NCBI GenBank assembly: GCA_030278955.1
Contig: JAOANR010000015.1
Coordinates: forward strand, 41,014,487 to 41,078,486
Length of the DNA: 64,000 nt
Reading direction: 5' to 3'
Source of the DNA: Hygrophila difformis
Lineage: Eukaryota; Streptophyta; Magnoliopsida; Lamiales; Acanthaceae
Within the stretch, counting starts at the first letter, position 1. Every line of letters starts with the position of its first letter. The notes below the pieces were generated by a model. The model was not told the origin of the DNA, did no database searches, and was given only the letters and a program-made list of their open reading frames with translations. Positions 1 through 11,303 of this stretch are shown here, piece after piece. A program made the position numbers and the translations under genes.

Positions 1-959
1 GAGGGCTGGAGGACTAAATGAACATCTGATGTGGTAAAGTTTTATAATAGATTATGCAAATAATCATTTTGTGCTTAAAGTTGTGCAGATGTTCGTTGTG
101 TGCGGGATGTGAACACAACCTAATTCACGACATATCCCCTGGAGCAGAAAAGACAAAAGCTGTTGGAGTGACAGCTGTCTAGGGCTTTTCCCCAGCCCAT
201 GGGCCTGGATATCCGTGCCCTCCGCGTTTTTAGGGTACTGCCTCAATCATTTGGTGGCTGTAACATTTTCAGCATTACACAGAAAACATCTAGAGAGATT
301 GAGGGCTACGGATTAATGGGAAGAATATGAAGTTCTTCATGAGTATCTCTATCAAGCTATTTTTCTCAGCAAGGGGTAACCTTTTTCTTGTTCCTGATAG
401 AGATAGTTGTTAGATCTTAGCTAGCATTTCTTACTTTGCAAGATTTATCTTTAGGAAATGCTTAGAGCTATGTTCATTGATTGTTGAGTGCTTTTGAGCT
501 GAATTTGGGAGTAGCTATCACAAGGGTAGAAGCTTGCTTAGCCTAGCATTGGGATTGAAGGGTTATTTCAGCAGGTTTAGTATCTGGTATAGGTGCTATA
601 CTCTGTTCCCTCCTGGAGTCAGTCTAGGTGACAAATCGGGAGTCCTAGTGTGGAAGGGTTGAAGGGGTTTCTATGTAAACAGATGGGTTTACCTGTTTTT
701 CCTTGGTTGATAGTGAATATGCCTGGATTGGGATCCCCCAGATGTAGGATCGGATGATCCGAACTGGGTAAACAAATACTTGTGTTATTTTGTTTATTCT
801 GCAATCTGTTTTTGGCCTTGTTATCTGTTTTCAGTTGTGTGCAAGTTGTGGGCACAACGCAGTTTTACAGTGTTCTTCTATCGGGACCTGTCAACTATTA
901 TAAAGCAAAAGACTTTGAATCTTATGTAATAAAAAAAACTATATTCACATTTTATATCG
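1..959. other. unassigned region at window edge
   Basis: I recognise no gene here. Base composition is more balanced than in the following 1.5 kb, and no reading frame is longer than about 80 codons. The texture (short degenerate promoter-like and transcript-like text, no domains) resembles retrotransposon LTR or untranslated sequence, but no second copy lies in the window to test that. Two similar motifs, GTTGTGTGC...ACACAAC near 95-120 and GTTGTGTGC...GCACAAC near 834-858, are the only internal structure I noticed. Confidence 0.25.
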
Positions 960-965
960 TCATAT

Positions 966-1003
966 TAGTTCAACGCCCGTGCGCAGTGGACGAAAAAATC
1001 TAG
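966..1003 (+). mobile_element. Helitron-like 3' terminus
   Basis: The stretch CAACGCCCGTGCGCAGTGG is GC-rich inside AT-rich DNA, can fold imperfectly, and is followed after a short A-rich spacer by CTAG and then T. Plant Helitrons end in a short GC hairpin, a spacer and CTRR, inserted before a host T. No matching 5' TC end was identified, so this is a terminus call only. Confidence 0.4.
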
Positions 1004-2559
1004 TATATATTGAATTTAAATTTAAGAAATGTTGTGAACTATAAAAATTTAATAAATTTTATATCCTAATTTTTTACTTGGCTTAATATTGAAATTAAAC
1101 AATATAAATTATGTAAATATATGTTTTTAAATTATAGTAAATATATTTATTATATCAAATATTTATAAACATAAAACTATATAATATTAATTCTTTGATC
1201 TAATATATAATAGTATAGGAGTATTTAAGAAATATTAACATAATATAATATTAATAAATAAATATAATTAGGTTAAAAATATGTGTCTAAAATATAATCA
1301 TATATCAATATAAGGAATTTAAAATAATAGATTTCAAACATTTTTAATCAACGACATATTTTAAATATAAATTTTTCATTAAAAATATGGTGTAAACTGT
1401 AAACATTAAATTGACTTTTAAAAAAAATGAAACTATAAAATAATTAATCACTTAAAACTTCCATACCATTTTAGCCAAATTCTACATAAATTTTTTTCCC
1501 TTTCTATAGAAGAAAAGAAAGAAAAGGAAAAAAAAAAACTAAAACGTATTATAGTTTAATTGTTAGACATAATATCCTTAATCCTTATTTATTTCAATAT
1601 AAATATAAATGTATATGAAATTCAAATTTAATTTTTATACAATTTTTTATATATAAGTAATTTGTATTGTAAAGGGATATAAGAAGTATTTTAGTATAAA
1701 CAATTGTAAAGATTTGTGGGAATTATAAATAGTTTTGGATTGTAGCAATATTTTTACCCAAAAGCTCTAATATTTTTTAAGTGATCATGACGTTCAAACA
1801 TGATACAAAACATGTGAATATAAACTTCCAATTAAACATATTTACCATTTTATTTTTCACAAAGAATAATATAAAGTGAACATTTAACATAAATATAAAT
1901 ATATAATACTAAACTTATCAAGTTTTCCACTTGCTCTCATTATTTTAGATATGAAAGCAAAACTATTTATATTTAGTTTTTTAACAGTAAAAATAATTTA
2001 TTTTATGTTATGTTCATTTGGTTGTGGCTTTGAATTTTCTTAAATCCTCTTATTCTCTCATTTATTTTCCTTTTAAATTTTTGTTACATGCATTCCAACC
2101 ACAATTTTAAGAAAAAGCCTTTTTTCGGTGAACAAGTCTAAGAAGGCGGGCAAAGAGAAAAAAGAAAAAGAAAAATCGAAAAAATAAACAAAAGACTTGA
2201 ATATCATGTAATTTAAAAAGAAAAAAATATATTCTTATTTTACATCCTCATATAAGTTCAATCATGATACGCTTATTTTTAGATCAAAGACTCTTATTAA
2301 AACATGTGGGTAGATTGATATCTGCTGAGTAATGCCATATCATCAAACACGTCATCAACAAAAAAAAAATAAATTAAACATCAATAAATTCATCTATTTT
2401 TTTCTGTGTTCCTCTCATCCTCTGTCCTCACCAAACGATCCAGAGCTCTGCGGATTGATGGATAATTCATTTTGGTGTTGCATGCATACTCCCGATTTTT
2501 ACACTTAAGGGTATTATATTGGCATTCCTATCATTGTGTTTGATGTAATGCCCCAAAGA
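1004..2559. other. AT-rich intergenic DNA, no gene seen
   Basis: About 1.5 kb of very AT-rich sequence with poly-A/poly-T runs and stops in all frames. It could be Helitron interior, since Helitron-like ends lie at 1003 and 3773. I see no gene, RNA or classifiable repeat. Confidence 0.4.
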
Positions 2560-3345
2560 ACACCCTCTTAATTTTACTCAGAACAATAAAATCAAAGAAT
2601 TGGGTGGAACGGAGATTCAAAATCTGAGGAACTTTCTACAAAAGATGCAGCTTCACCATTGGAGTCATGCCCGACAAAGTAGCCACATGTTAATAGTGAG
2701 TTTCCTTGGAGCATATAAACACAAAATATTGGATAACGTAGTAATTCTAATTTCTACCACCCTCTTGCAGGAACATAATTTGGACAAAGAAAGGTTAAGC
2801 TCTACCAATTGCTTCGTCATTATTTGTTGCCCAATGGAGCAAATGGGTAAAAAGTTTTTTTAAATGCTAAATTGACTATTTCTTTTACAGCTAAAGGCAT
2901 TGCAGCAGTGTTACTTCTGTTGTTCCGTAGATTGAATGGCCAAAGATTCAATTGATCACGATGAACAAATTGAGGAGTTGATTTATAAGGTGTGTGTGCC
3001 AAATCTCATAAATTTAATTATTAATTTTCCTTTTATCCTTGGCGAGTTGATGATTGACATTCACACATAATTCTCACTAACTATTAAAAAACTATACTAT
3101 TATTATAAGCATAACTTGAATTGCTCTACCTGGAGTGGAGTTAGGAATTAGCCTATGTTGAGAATTTTTGGTGGCCCTGATGATTGTTTTCACTAAATAT
3201 CAACTAAAAAACATTTCTGATAGGAAATTGTATCATTTAGGAGTGATAATGAATGTTTTGTTGATGGCAGGTGAAGGAGTTTGACAAAAAGCTCTATAAA
3301 TGGTTGAGAAAATACTTGGTTCCCACTTTCAACCAAGCAGAATGA
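2560..3345 (+). pseudogene. exon-like fragments of an unidentified gene
   Basis: Several pieces look like plant exons bounded by GT and AG. One ends in codons for DEQIEELIYK before gtgtgtg near 2990. The next starts after gatggcag at 3271 and reads VKEFDKKLYKWLRKYLVPTF followed by NQAE and a stop at 3345. Upstream pieces near 2600-2690 and 2771-2795 are similar in texture but do not join into one frame. I do not recognise the family. The position between two Helitron-like ends would fit a captured or decayed gene fragment. Confidence 0.25.
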
Positions 3346-3730
3346 GTTTCGAGTTTATGTAGCTTTAGTATTGTGGAATCGAATTATTGAAGAGATCATG
3401 TGGATAGGAGAGGGAATTGAATTATTATAAAATTGTTATATCATTCAAGAAAATTCACATAATGGGAGGAGGGTCGAAGGATAATGGGATGTTAAAATAA
3501 CTAATTAATAATAAATATGTTTCATTTTTAACAATGAAATCCTAAACTCGATTGTTAAATCATAAAATCTATTCCTCCCTAACTTTTAACTTTAGATCTC
3601 TAAACTCTAAACCATTACAATTTAAAATTATCATTGACTATGAATTCCAAATTGCATACTTCTATGTATTTATTTTGTTCATTCAATTAAAAAATATATA
3701 TTAGTTCTATTCATAATAAGAAAGAAAGCA

Positions 3731-3773
3731 ATACGCCCTTGCGCAACGCGCGGGCCAAAAAAGCAAGTACTAA
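3731..3773 (+). mobile_element. Helitron-like 3' terminus
   Basis: GCGCAACGCGCGGGCC is an isolated GC-rich, hairpin-capable stretch in AT-rich DNA, followed by a short spacer and CTAA then T. It has the same architecture as the ends at 1003 and 36854. No 5' end was found. Confidence 0.35.
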
Positions 3774-3774
3774 T

Positions 3775-4317
3775 AAACAATCAATTTCTCAAAATCCAAA
3801 ATTGGTTATTGCTCTCTGTGAATGTCAAAAAGATTTGTTTAGTGATTATTGGAATCCGACAAGACTCGGTGGTTGTCTGGGTATGCCGCCGAAGATGCAC
3901 TCAAAGGCAGGCCAACAGTACATGTTTTGACATAATCAAAATGGGACTCACTCACTCCACTACCACACTGAATTGTTTAATGGGTCTAATTCAAAATTCG
4001 CCTATTTGTTAATGAATTAGGTATAGATTCAAAAGTTCGATTACAATTAATTAGTAGTTATATGATCTTAATTTGATTAAATTAAAATGATATTAGAAGT
4101 TAAATTTTATACTTACTGAAGTTGTATGTAATTCTACTTCATACTTGGTTATTTTCCATGAATTAATTTTTAGAAAGTTGAAGTTTATATAAATTACTTA
4201 TATGTTTAATCTTTTATTAGTAATTTAATATTATTAGTAGTACTATTTTTTTTTTAAAAAAAAAATCTAAAACATGCCAAGTGGGTCAGATTCACTAATT
4301 TAATTCTGAGGTAGAAT
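3775..4317. other. intergenic DNA, no gene seen
   Basis: About 540 bp of AT-rich DNA. Two overlapping short frames (63 and 67 codons) show no domain and no splice context. Nothing else is supported. Confidence 0.4.
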
Positions 4318-4336
4318 AGCTGAATAGGTTGGGTTT

Positions 4337-4499
4337 TTTGGATGAGCCATTGAAGGCCTGAGAAATAGGTGGTGGGAGCTCATGCCACACAATTAAAAGG
4401 GGAATGAAAGGGAGTGATAGGGGGCCGGGTGGGGAATCGAGCCTCCAAACTTCCGTTGGAAGTCAAAGGACTTAACCACTTGGGCTACCTTCCGTTGGA
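4337..4499 (-). mobile_element. tRNA-derived SINE (copy 1)
   Basis: Read on the minus strand it has a tRNA-like head (GTTAAGTCC..., then the B box GAGGCTCGATTCC) followed by a body with TGGCATGAGC-type sequence and a short A tail, seen as TTTTT on the plus strand. It is flanked by the 19-bp direct repeat agctgaataggttgggttt at 4318-4336 and 4500-4518, which dates it as a target-primed insertion. The tail is shorter than in copies at 4.7 and 60.5 kb. Confidence 0.8.
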
Positions 4500-4693
4500 A
4501 GCTGAATAGGTTGGGTTTGGGGTTGAATCACCTTAAATATAACTAATTATATATTACAGTACTATATATAAATCTGTTTTGTTTTTATGATTCAAATCCA
4601 TCATTGACGACTCAATTTGTTGCCACACGGTTGGAACTTGAAAAGGAAGGTCACCTGGACGAGTAGTGCTTAGTGCTTACCAAAGCGTTTGTC

Positions 4694-4695
4694 TT

Positions 4696-4738
<43 letters not shown>

Positions 4739-4902
4739 CTGAACAGTCTCTATACAGGCTAGGGGGTCATGCCACAAAAATTACAAAGAGGGAATAAAAG
4801 GGAGGGATAGGGGGGAATAAAAGGGAGGGATAGGGGGCCGATGGAGAATCGAACCTCCAACCTTCCAACCACTTGGGCTAAGTCCTCATCCCCAAAGTAT
4901 TT
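4694..4902 (-). mobile_element. tRNA-derived SINE (copy 2) with long A tail
   Basis: Minus-strand SINE with B box GAGGTTCGATTCT, then the 3' motif AGCCTGTATAGAG and a tail of roughly 45-50 A (T run at about 4690-4738 on plus). A direct repeat caaagcgtttgtc / caaagtatttgtc (2 mismatches) lies at 4681-4693 and 4903-4915. An internal duplication of GGGAATAAAAGGGAGGGATA is visible near 4788-4830. The long tail suggests a fairly recent insertion. Confidence 0.8.
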
Positions 4903-4915
4903 GTCAATTGAACTT

Positions 4916-5418
4916 TAATTCAAACAACTTAAAAAAAACAAACAGAAAAGGAAAGAGATAAAACAACAAAAACTAGCCTTCTTCTAACAGCATGGAAGTG
5001 ATTGATACGAAGTACATTCTACATGAGACTCCATCCTCCTCCTCTTCAATGTGTGAAGTGAATATAGACGGAAATCATTTATTTTATTTTATTTTTATTG
5101 GATAATCTGAACCACGGGTGGTGTGAGAACGGTAGGATATTGGAGTACTATATTTTAAACTGTTCAGTGTGACTATGTTGTTAGTCCTGATGAGTTCATG
5201 CAATAGAAATTACAGTACTACTCTTATGTCTTGAAAACAACATGTAAAACAGAACTGATCTAGCTAGAACTTGGTTTGACTCTTGTGGCTTATATGAGAA
5301 GTACAAACTCATCCATATCATATCCATGTCAGATACTATATGGAAAAAGATTGCCATTTTGGCTGATGAGTTGATGATTTGATCTGAATATCTGATGAGG
5401 AGGATGGTGGATTAAACT

Positions 5419-5461
<43 letters not shown>

Positions 5462-5549
5462 TCTCATCTTTCGTGGTTTTTTCTGCATGTGGGTGCTGAG
5501 CCTGAGGAACTCTCTACTCGAGTTTACGAGGGAGGAGGGGCATTTCACA
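4916..5549. other. intergenic DNA with (AT)n microsatellite
   Basis: No gene is seen. A perfect (AT)n run of about 38 bp occupies 5421-5458. The remainder is low-complexity AT-rich DNA up to the LINE target site duplication. Confidence 0.5.
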
Positions 5550-5676
5550 CTTGCATTTTAGAGTTTTTTTTTTGATACAAGGACGCACGAAGCGTCAGCT
5601 AAAGGAGAGGAAAAAACTAAAAAACACTACAGAAAGGGGTGGAGAAAAAAGAAAAAGCAGCATAAACCATCGTGAA

Positions 5677-8600
5677 CTAGAACCGCGGAAACCATGTGCA
5701 AGCCATGTCCGCTGCCAACAGAGGACGCGCCACATCAGGCGGGAACGCCCATGTGGTGAAAAAATCTACGGATCTCGCCCCAATCTTCGCCAATGAATCC
5801 GCCACTGCGTTACCTTCACGAAAAATATGGAACCAGCGAAGGCCAGAATGCGAAGTAAGGATGTCCATAATACTCTGAACGAGTGGAAACAAGTGATGCT
5901 CCGACCGAGTGCCTTGGAGAATAAGGCGCAAAGCTTCTTGGCTATCCGAATAGCAACAAGCATCTACCACACCCAAATCATTGAGCCGTTTCAAACCATT
6001 CCAAATGCCATGCAATTCAGCAGTAAGATTATCCGAATAGCCAACTGAACCAGAGAAGCCTTCTATCCAGCGGCCATCTGTATCACGAATCAAGCCACCA
6101 AAACCAGCAGCTCCCGGATTACCAAGAGAACACCCATCAACATGAAGAATAAGCCCAGGATGAAAATGAGGGTTCCAAATAACCAAGCGCAAAGCAGCAT
6201 GTTTGGTGGCATGGCCACACACACGATCAAAAATTTCTCCAAGGAAGCGTGCCTTGCTCACAGTAGTTTGGACATTCAAAGGCTCGGCCCTAATGCTAGC
6301 TGAACAACGCCCTACCCAAATGCACCATATAAGAGCCCAATGCACTCCCTTCCAGGACTTATGCCATTTATAGAACACCAAGCTTCCCTCCGTTTGTGCT
6401 GACAATGACTGAGGAGGGGGACAACCCCCAAGTTGACGCCAAGCAGCAGCTGCCCACGGGCAGAGGAAGAAAAGGTGATTGATGGTTTCCACAGACTGGT
6501 TGCACAGGCAGCATGTTGCAGAGAGGCCCATGCCCCGGCTAAAACGGACTTCATTTGTTGGAAGCGATCTATGAGCAATAAGCCAAGCCAGAAATTTTAC
6601 CTTCTCAGGCACTGGCACCTTCCATGGCCAAGACAAGATGCGATCACAATGAATGCCCCGACTAGAAACCAACCAAGCATAACCAGATTTAACCGAATAA
6701 ACTCCCGACGCAGTACCCATCCAACAATGGCGATCAACAGCCCCATTATGGATCGTAAGAGGCCCAAATGCTTGTGCCTCTTGATGAATCTCATCCGACA
6801 CAGTTGTGGACAGCCGATCCCAGCACCAATGGCCATTGGAATAGAGATCTTTAATCCTCATATTAGTGTCCGCAGTATGAACGTAAGGGATCCGGGGAGC
6901 AATGGCTCCCCCCCGCAGCCAAGAACTATACCAAGCACTACTCTCTCCATTCCCAATTCTGAGCCGAAAACCATCTCCATAGACCTTTTCCACCTGAATC
7001 ATAGCACGATAGAATGGCGAGGCCCCTGATCGTGGCAGCATAATCCCCTGGTAGCAGCTATACTTATGGTTGAAAAGGGAGATCCAGGGCGCCGAATGAT
7101 GACATTTAATAGCAGCAAGGCACTTGCCCAGCATCGCCAAATTCATGTCCCGACTCTTCCTTAAGCCTAGACCCCCCATACGCTTAGGTGTAGCTACTTT
7201 ATCCCACTTGACTAAATGCATCCCCTTACCATGCAAGTCCTTCCACAAAAAGGACCGAACACAGCTGTCCAATTTATCACATATAGAGGATGGCAACCAA
7301 CATGTCTGCATAACATAAGATGGGATTGCAGACATGACTGATCGCGCTAATGTAAGGCGCCCTGCCTTATTAAGTAAGGCCCTTTTCCAAGAACTTAACT
7401 TAGAACGCAGCTTCTCAATCAAGAACTCATAATGCATTGCCCGAACGGCTCCATGGAATAATGGAAAACCAAGATAATGTCCCAAATCCAAAGTAAAGGA
7501 AATATTAAGCAGCGCGGAGAGAGATTGCTTGGTGGCATTGGGTACCGCTGCTGAAGCAAAGGCAGATGATTTGTTGGGATTGATTTTAAGGCCGGATTGA
7601 TCTGCAAAACTAGCAAGGGTTTCATCCAAACACATAGCACTTTCAGGCGTCACTTTGGAGAACAACAAGAGATCATCTGCAAACATCAGATGGGAGAGAG
7701 GTTGAGCACCCCTTGTCAACGTAACAGGCTGCCATTGTCCCTCCTCCACCCTAGAGAAAATCGTGCGGGACAATTTCTCCATGATAATTATGAACATATA
7801 AGGTGAAAGAGGATCACCCTGACGTAGGCCCTTAGTGGGCGTGAAAGGTTCCAAAACAGCACCATTCCATAAAAGAGAATAGACCGGCGAGCGCACACAG
7901 AACATGATAATCCGAACTATAGACTCGGGAAGGCACATCTCATTTAAACAATCCTCCAAAAAAGACCACGAGACATTATCATATGCCTTCTCAAGATCAA
8001 TTTTCAAAAGAAATTCTTGACTGCGTCTATGATGATTACGGAATGTTGTAATAACTTCTTGTAACAAAATAGCATTACCTGAAGTTCCCCTCCCGGGCAC
8101 GAATGCAGACTGATATGGACCAATATAATCACGAAGAATAGGCCTCAGTCGCTTTACCAACACCTTGGTAAGAATTTTGTAACTCACATTACATAGGCTA
8201 ATAGGCCGATACTGGCGTATGGTCCGAGGAATGCTCACCTTTGGAATAAGACAAATTAATGTCGCAGCGAGATCCACATTGAAAGATCCAACCTCCACCG
8301 CTTGCCTAACAAAATCCCATACAGAATTTCCAATCACACTCCAGTATCGCTTGTAGAAAATAGGAGGGAATCCATCCGGGCCAGGGGCCGAAAACCCTCT
8401 CATTTCCTTAACCGCATCAGATACCTCTTGAATTGAGACCTGATTAGATAATTCAGCAACATCCTGAAGAGGTGTAAGAGTTGCCAAAGGAGACAGAGCT
8501 CTTACAGTAGGGATATGAACGCCCATCAAGTGACGGAAGTGGTTGACAGCATGCTGCTTGACAGTTGACTCATCCGTAGTCCAAACTCCATCAATTTCCA

Positions 8601-9741
8601 AGCCATTAATTCTAGAACGTTGGCGCCTTATTAAGGTTTGAGTATGGAAAAATCGGGTATTGCGATCTCCCAATCCAATCCATTTGTCACGCGATTTTTG
8701 AAACCATAAGGCCTCTTCCTGATCCAAAACAATATCAAGCTCACGTATCAGTTGTTGCTCCAATAAAGACCAACGAGCTGAATCCACCCTGGCCAAACAT
8801 TTACGCACACCCTCCAGTCGCCTGAGCAATTTCCTCTTGCGCTTAAATATGTTCCCAAAGGTAGCAGTATTGAAATGAACGGAAGACTCCTTTACTCGCT
8901 GCAGCCGCTGCTGTAAAGTAGAGTCCTCCCAATGCCATGCCGAATCCACAACATGTTCATAATGAGGGTGAGAAGTCCATGCAAACTCCCAACGAAATGG
9001 ATGACACCCTGTAGTAACAACAGCAGGCACACACCTAAGCAAAATAGGATTATGATCTGATGCCCTCCTAGGCAAAACATCAACTACGGCCTCCGGAAAG
9101 TAATAGGTCCACTCTGCATTAGCCACTGCCCTGTCAAGGCGTTTTCTCGCAAGAGGGCCACCTGATGTGTTTCTCTGCCATGTAAACGGATCCCCAGATG
9201 AGTGAATGGTGTCCAAACCACAATCATTCAACATGGAACGGAATCTGTCACACTGAGTTGAAGAAGGAGCCATACCAATGGACTCCGAACTGAACTCAAT
9301 GTCATTCCAATCTCCCAAGGCAAGCCACGGACCATACACCGTACCCGCGAGCTGTCTCATATCCGTCCAATCCCCAGCACGGGCAGCAGCATTAGGATTA
9401 GCATATACCGCGGATATGGACCATGTTGTATTTCCAGAAGAGACTTGAAAAGAGACAATCCGCTCAAAAGCAGAAAACCCCGAAAATAAATATGGATGCC
9501 CCAATCGATGCAACACCCATATCCCCCCAGCACGGCCAGAGCATTCAACAATGTGTAAGGCTTCATAATCAAGGCGATAGAGAAATACCCGAAGACGTTC
9601 AAAAAGACCCTGAGGTTCCAGAATCACCAAAACAGACGGTTTATATCGCTTCAACACATCAGCAACGTGGCGTTGAGTTGTTCGTTGCATGGCACCACGC
9701 ACATTCCATGCAAGAACTGTGAAATCTCGGAACTCAATCAT
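5677..9741 (-). CDS. LINE ORF2: endonuclease, reverse transcriptase, RNase H
   Basis: A 1354-residue polyprotein that would nick the target and copy the element RNA in place. Domains in order: an apurinic-type (EEP) endonuclease at about 1-235, with LAWNVRG, ILEPQ, LALGDWNDI and the ASDHNPI motif near residue 228; reverse transcriptase at about 450-740, with GPDGFPPIFYK, the LKIDLEKAYD motif, GLRQGDPLSPY and the catalytic box MFADDLL near 687; a zf-RVT region (about 1030-1110) with CCLCNQSVETINHLFFLC; and a C-terminal RNase H (about 1198-1330) with HVDGCSLGNPG, TAELHGI, YSDSQEA and EGNAVADSLAK, supplying the D-E-D-D residues. All catalytic motifs are present with no stop. The start ATG overlaps the ORF1 stop as TAATG, which suggests termination-reinitiation or coupled translation. 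Confidence 0.95.
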   Translation of the reverse strand: MIEFRDFTVLAWNVRGAMQRTTQRHVADVLKRYKPSVLVILEPQGLFERLRVFLYRLDYEALHIVECSGRAGGIWVLHRLGHPYLFSGFSAFERIVSFQVSSGNTTWSISAVYANPNAAARAGDWTDMRQLAGTVYGPWLALGDWNDIEFSSESIGMAPSSTQCDRFRSMLNDCGLDTIHSSGDPFTWQRNTSGGPLARKRLDRAVANAEWTYYFPEAVVDVLPRRASDHNPILLRCVPAVVTTGCHPFRWEFAWTSHPHYEHVVDSAWHWEDSTLQQRLQRVKESSVHFNTATFGNIFKRKRKLLRRLEGVRKCLARVDSARWSLLEQQLIRELDIVLDQEEALWFQKSRDKWIGLGDRNTRFFHTQTLIRRQRSRINGLEIDGVWTTDESTVKQHAVNHFRHLMGVHIPTVRALSPLATLTPLQDVAELSNQVSIQEVSDAVKEMRGFSAPGPDGFPPIFYKRYWSVIGNSVWDFVRQAVEVGSFNVDLAATLICLIPKVSIPRTIRQYRPISLCNVSYKILTKVLVKRLRPILRDYIGPYQSAFVPGRGTSGNAILLQEVITTFRNHHRRSQEFLLKIDLEKAYDNVSWSFLEDCLNEMCLPESIVRIIMFCVRSPVYSLLWNGAVLEPFTPTKGLRQGDPLSPYMFIIIMEKLSRTIFSRVEEGQWQPVTLTRGAQPLSHLMFADDLLLFSKVTPESAMCLDETLASFADQSGLKINPNKSSAFASAAVPNATKQSLSALLNISFTLDLGHYLGFPLFHGAVRAMHYEFLIEKLRSKLSSWKRALLNKAGRLTLARSVMSAIPSYVMQTCWLPSSICDKLDSCVRSFLWKDLHGKGMHLVKWDKVATPKRMGGLGLRKSRDMNLAMLGKCLAAIKCHHSAPWISLFNHKYSCYQGIMLPRSGASPFYRAMIQVEKVYGDGFRLRIGNGESSAWYSSWLRGGAIAPRIPYVHTADTNMRIKDLYSNGHWCWDRLSTTVSDEIHQEAQAFGPLTIHNGAVDRHCWMGTASGVYSVKSGYAWLVSSRGIHCDRILSWPWKVPVPEKVKFLAWLIAHRSLPTNEVRFSRGMGLSATCCLCNQSVETINHLFFLCPWAAAAWRQLGGCPPPQSLSAQTEGSLVFYKWHKSWKGVHWALIWCIWVGRCSASIRAEPLNVQTTVSKARFLGEIFDRVCGHATKHAALRLVIWNPHFHPGLILHVDGCSLGNPGAAGFGGLIRDTDGRWIEGFSGSVGYSDNLTAELHGIWNGLKRLNDLGVVDACCYSDSQEALRLILQGTRSEHHLFPLVQSIMDILTSHSGLRWFHIFREGNAVADSLAKIGARSVDFFTTWAFPPDVARPLLAADMACTWFPRF

Positions 9742-11303
9742 TAAGAAACAACTGAAGAGGAGGCCGGAATTTTACCTCCGGAAAGTTCGGCTTCCATCTC
9801 GTGGCCACTCCGTTCCAGGGCCAGAAAGCTGTTGGAATTTGATGTAATAATAGGGCCATCCTTAGACATCCGCTGACGCTTTAATTTGGCTTTTATTGGG
9901 TTACCCCGATCCATGGCAGAGGGCTCAGAGGCTGTATTCAAGAAACGGTTGGGTGCCTTGGCCCATGGTTTGGAATATGTTTTTCGTTGGGCCTCTGATT
10001 TATCCCAATTCCGAGTGGATATTGGTTTTCTAACCACCGTTATCCAGTCTCCATGGGTGGGAATAGTCTGTACATTTTGAGATGAGTCAAATGAAGGAGG
10101 GTTGTCTGTTGCCATTCCCACCGAATCCTTATTATCCAACTTGTCCAATGATGAGGAGCCTTCATTAGATTTATGGAGATTTTCCATAAACTGCTGTTGT
10201 TCATGATTCTCAGGGGGTGCGGATGGTTCTTTTTGAATATTAACATTTTCTTCTCCTTTCAAAGATGATGTCTTACCCACCCCCGAGGATCGCATCCCAG
10301 GTTGGAGAGCATGTTCAGTACCTGAGTGGTCACAAACTCTCAAGCCATGTCGGAGCTTACCACAAGTGGTACATATATTATGTAAACCCTCATAGGAGAC
10401 CAAATGCCAATGTCCATTAATTCTTACTTTACCAACCAGTGGCATGGTGAGATCCACCTCAATGCATATTCTAGCAAATTGTCCACGATTCATACCCGTC
10501 GTTGTGGAGTCAATCCTTGCAGATTTGCCAATCAAACTAGCTATGACAAGAAGAGATTCCTCTGCATAATATACTGGATCCAAATCCAGGATACGAGCCC
10601 AGACCGTGGATTTGGTAAATTCCACTTGAGGTGCCAAGAATTCTTTTGACCAAGGCACAACCGCGACATGGTGATCGAATACGGACCAAGGACCCCCAAG
10701 GAGTGCTCTTTTTCGGTCCTCTGCAAGACTAAATTTAGCAATGAAGTGGCCTTTAGATGTGTCTGTCATAACAAATTGGCCTGAAGGTTTCCAGAGTTTC
10801 ATTAACCTATCTTGCAGAAGCGCTAATCCTATTCTTTTACCAAATATTTTAACCACGAGAGCATCCTTAAAAGGGGCACACAATCTATCCATGGCTTCAA
10901 CATGAAAATCCACTGTAGGGAGAAGGGGATTACCATCAACATAGTCTGTATCCACCAATTCGGTAAAGTGTTTACCAGGAGAATCCACAGAGGGAAACGA
11001 GCCCGAGGAATTACAGGCTACATCCTTGAAGGATAAACGTGGAACATCCAGATGTGGGGAGAGTTCAGGAGGCTCCGAAGAAGGTTGTGTAGAAGAAATC
11101 GGAGGAGGAGGAGGCAGGCTAGGAGTAGACACTAACATATCGCGGAAGGAACGAGCGGCGGGTACAGCGGTACCCATGGGATCCTCCGGATGAGCAGGGG
11201 AAGCCGACAGCGGCGTCTTCAGCCGTGAGGAAGAACCACCGGGATCCGGCGGATGAGGCGACGGAGTTGTGGAGGATTGGAGGAACACAGAGTCAATTTC
11301 CAT
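9741..11303 (-). CDS. LINE ORF1: nucleic-acid-binding protein
   Basis: A 520-residue protein upstream of ORF2. The N-terminal ~100 residues are rich in Pro and Ser. About 150-250 matches the plant LINE ORF1 domain (DUF4283 type: GPWSVFDHHVAVVPW), followed by an extended segment and a CCHC-like knuckle, CTTCGKLRHGLRVCDHSG, near 315. The C-terminal part is polar and low in complexity. By family it would bind element RNA and form the retrotransposition particle. It ends in the TAATG overlap with ORF2. Assignment rests on domain texture and position, and the frame is intact. Confidence 0.9.
   Translation of the reverse strand: MEIDSVFLQSSTTPSPHPPDPGGSSSRLKTPLSASPAHPEDPMGTAVPAARSFRDMLVSTPSLPPPPPISSTQPSSEPPELSPHLDVPRLSFKDVACNSSGSFPSVDSPGKHFTELVDTDYVDGNPLLPTVDFHVEAMDRLCAPFKDALVVKIFGKRIGLALLQDRLMKLWKPSGQFVMTDTSKGHFIAKFSLAEDRKRALLGGPWSVFDHHVAVVPWSKEFLAPQVEFTKSTVWARILDLDPVYYAEESLLVIASLIGKSARIDSTTTGMNRGQFARICIEVDLTMPLVGKVRINGHWHLVSYEGLHNICTTCGKLRHGLRVCDHSGTEHALQPGMRSSGVGKTSSLKGEENVNIQKEPSAPPENHEQQQFMENLHKSNEGSSSLDKLDNKDSVGMATDNPPSFDSSQNVQTIPTHGDWITVVRKPISTRNWDKSEAQRKTYSKPWAKAPNRFLNTASEPSAMDRGNPIKAKLKRQRMSKDGPIITSNSNSFLALERSGHEMEAELSGGKIPASSSVVS

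Noticed and set aside
2600..2863. 87-codon plus-strand frame
   Set aside because: It runs across apparent splice sites and shows no domain; the surrounding exon-like fragments read in other frames.
5336..5548. 70-codon minus-strand frame through the (AT)n run
   Set aside because: Its centre is translated microsatellite (YIYIYI), so it is not a gene.
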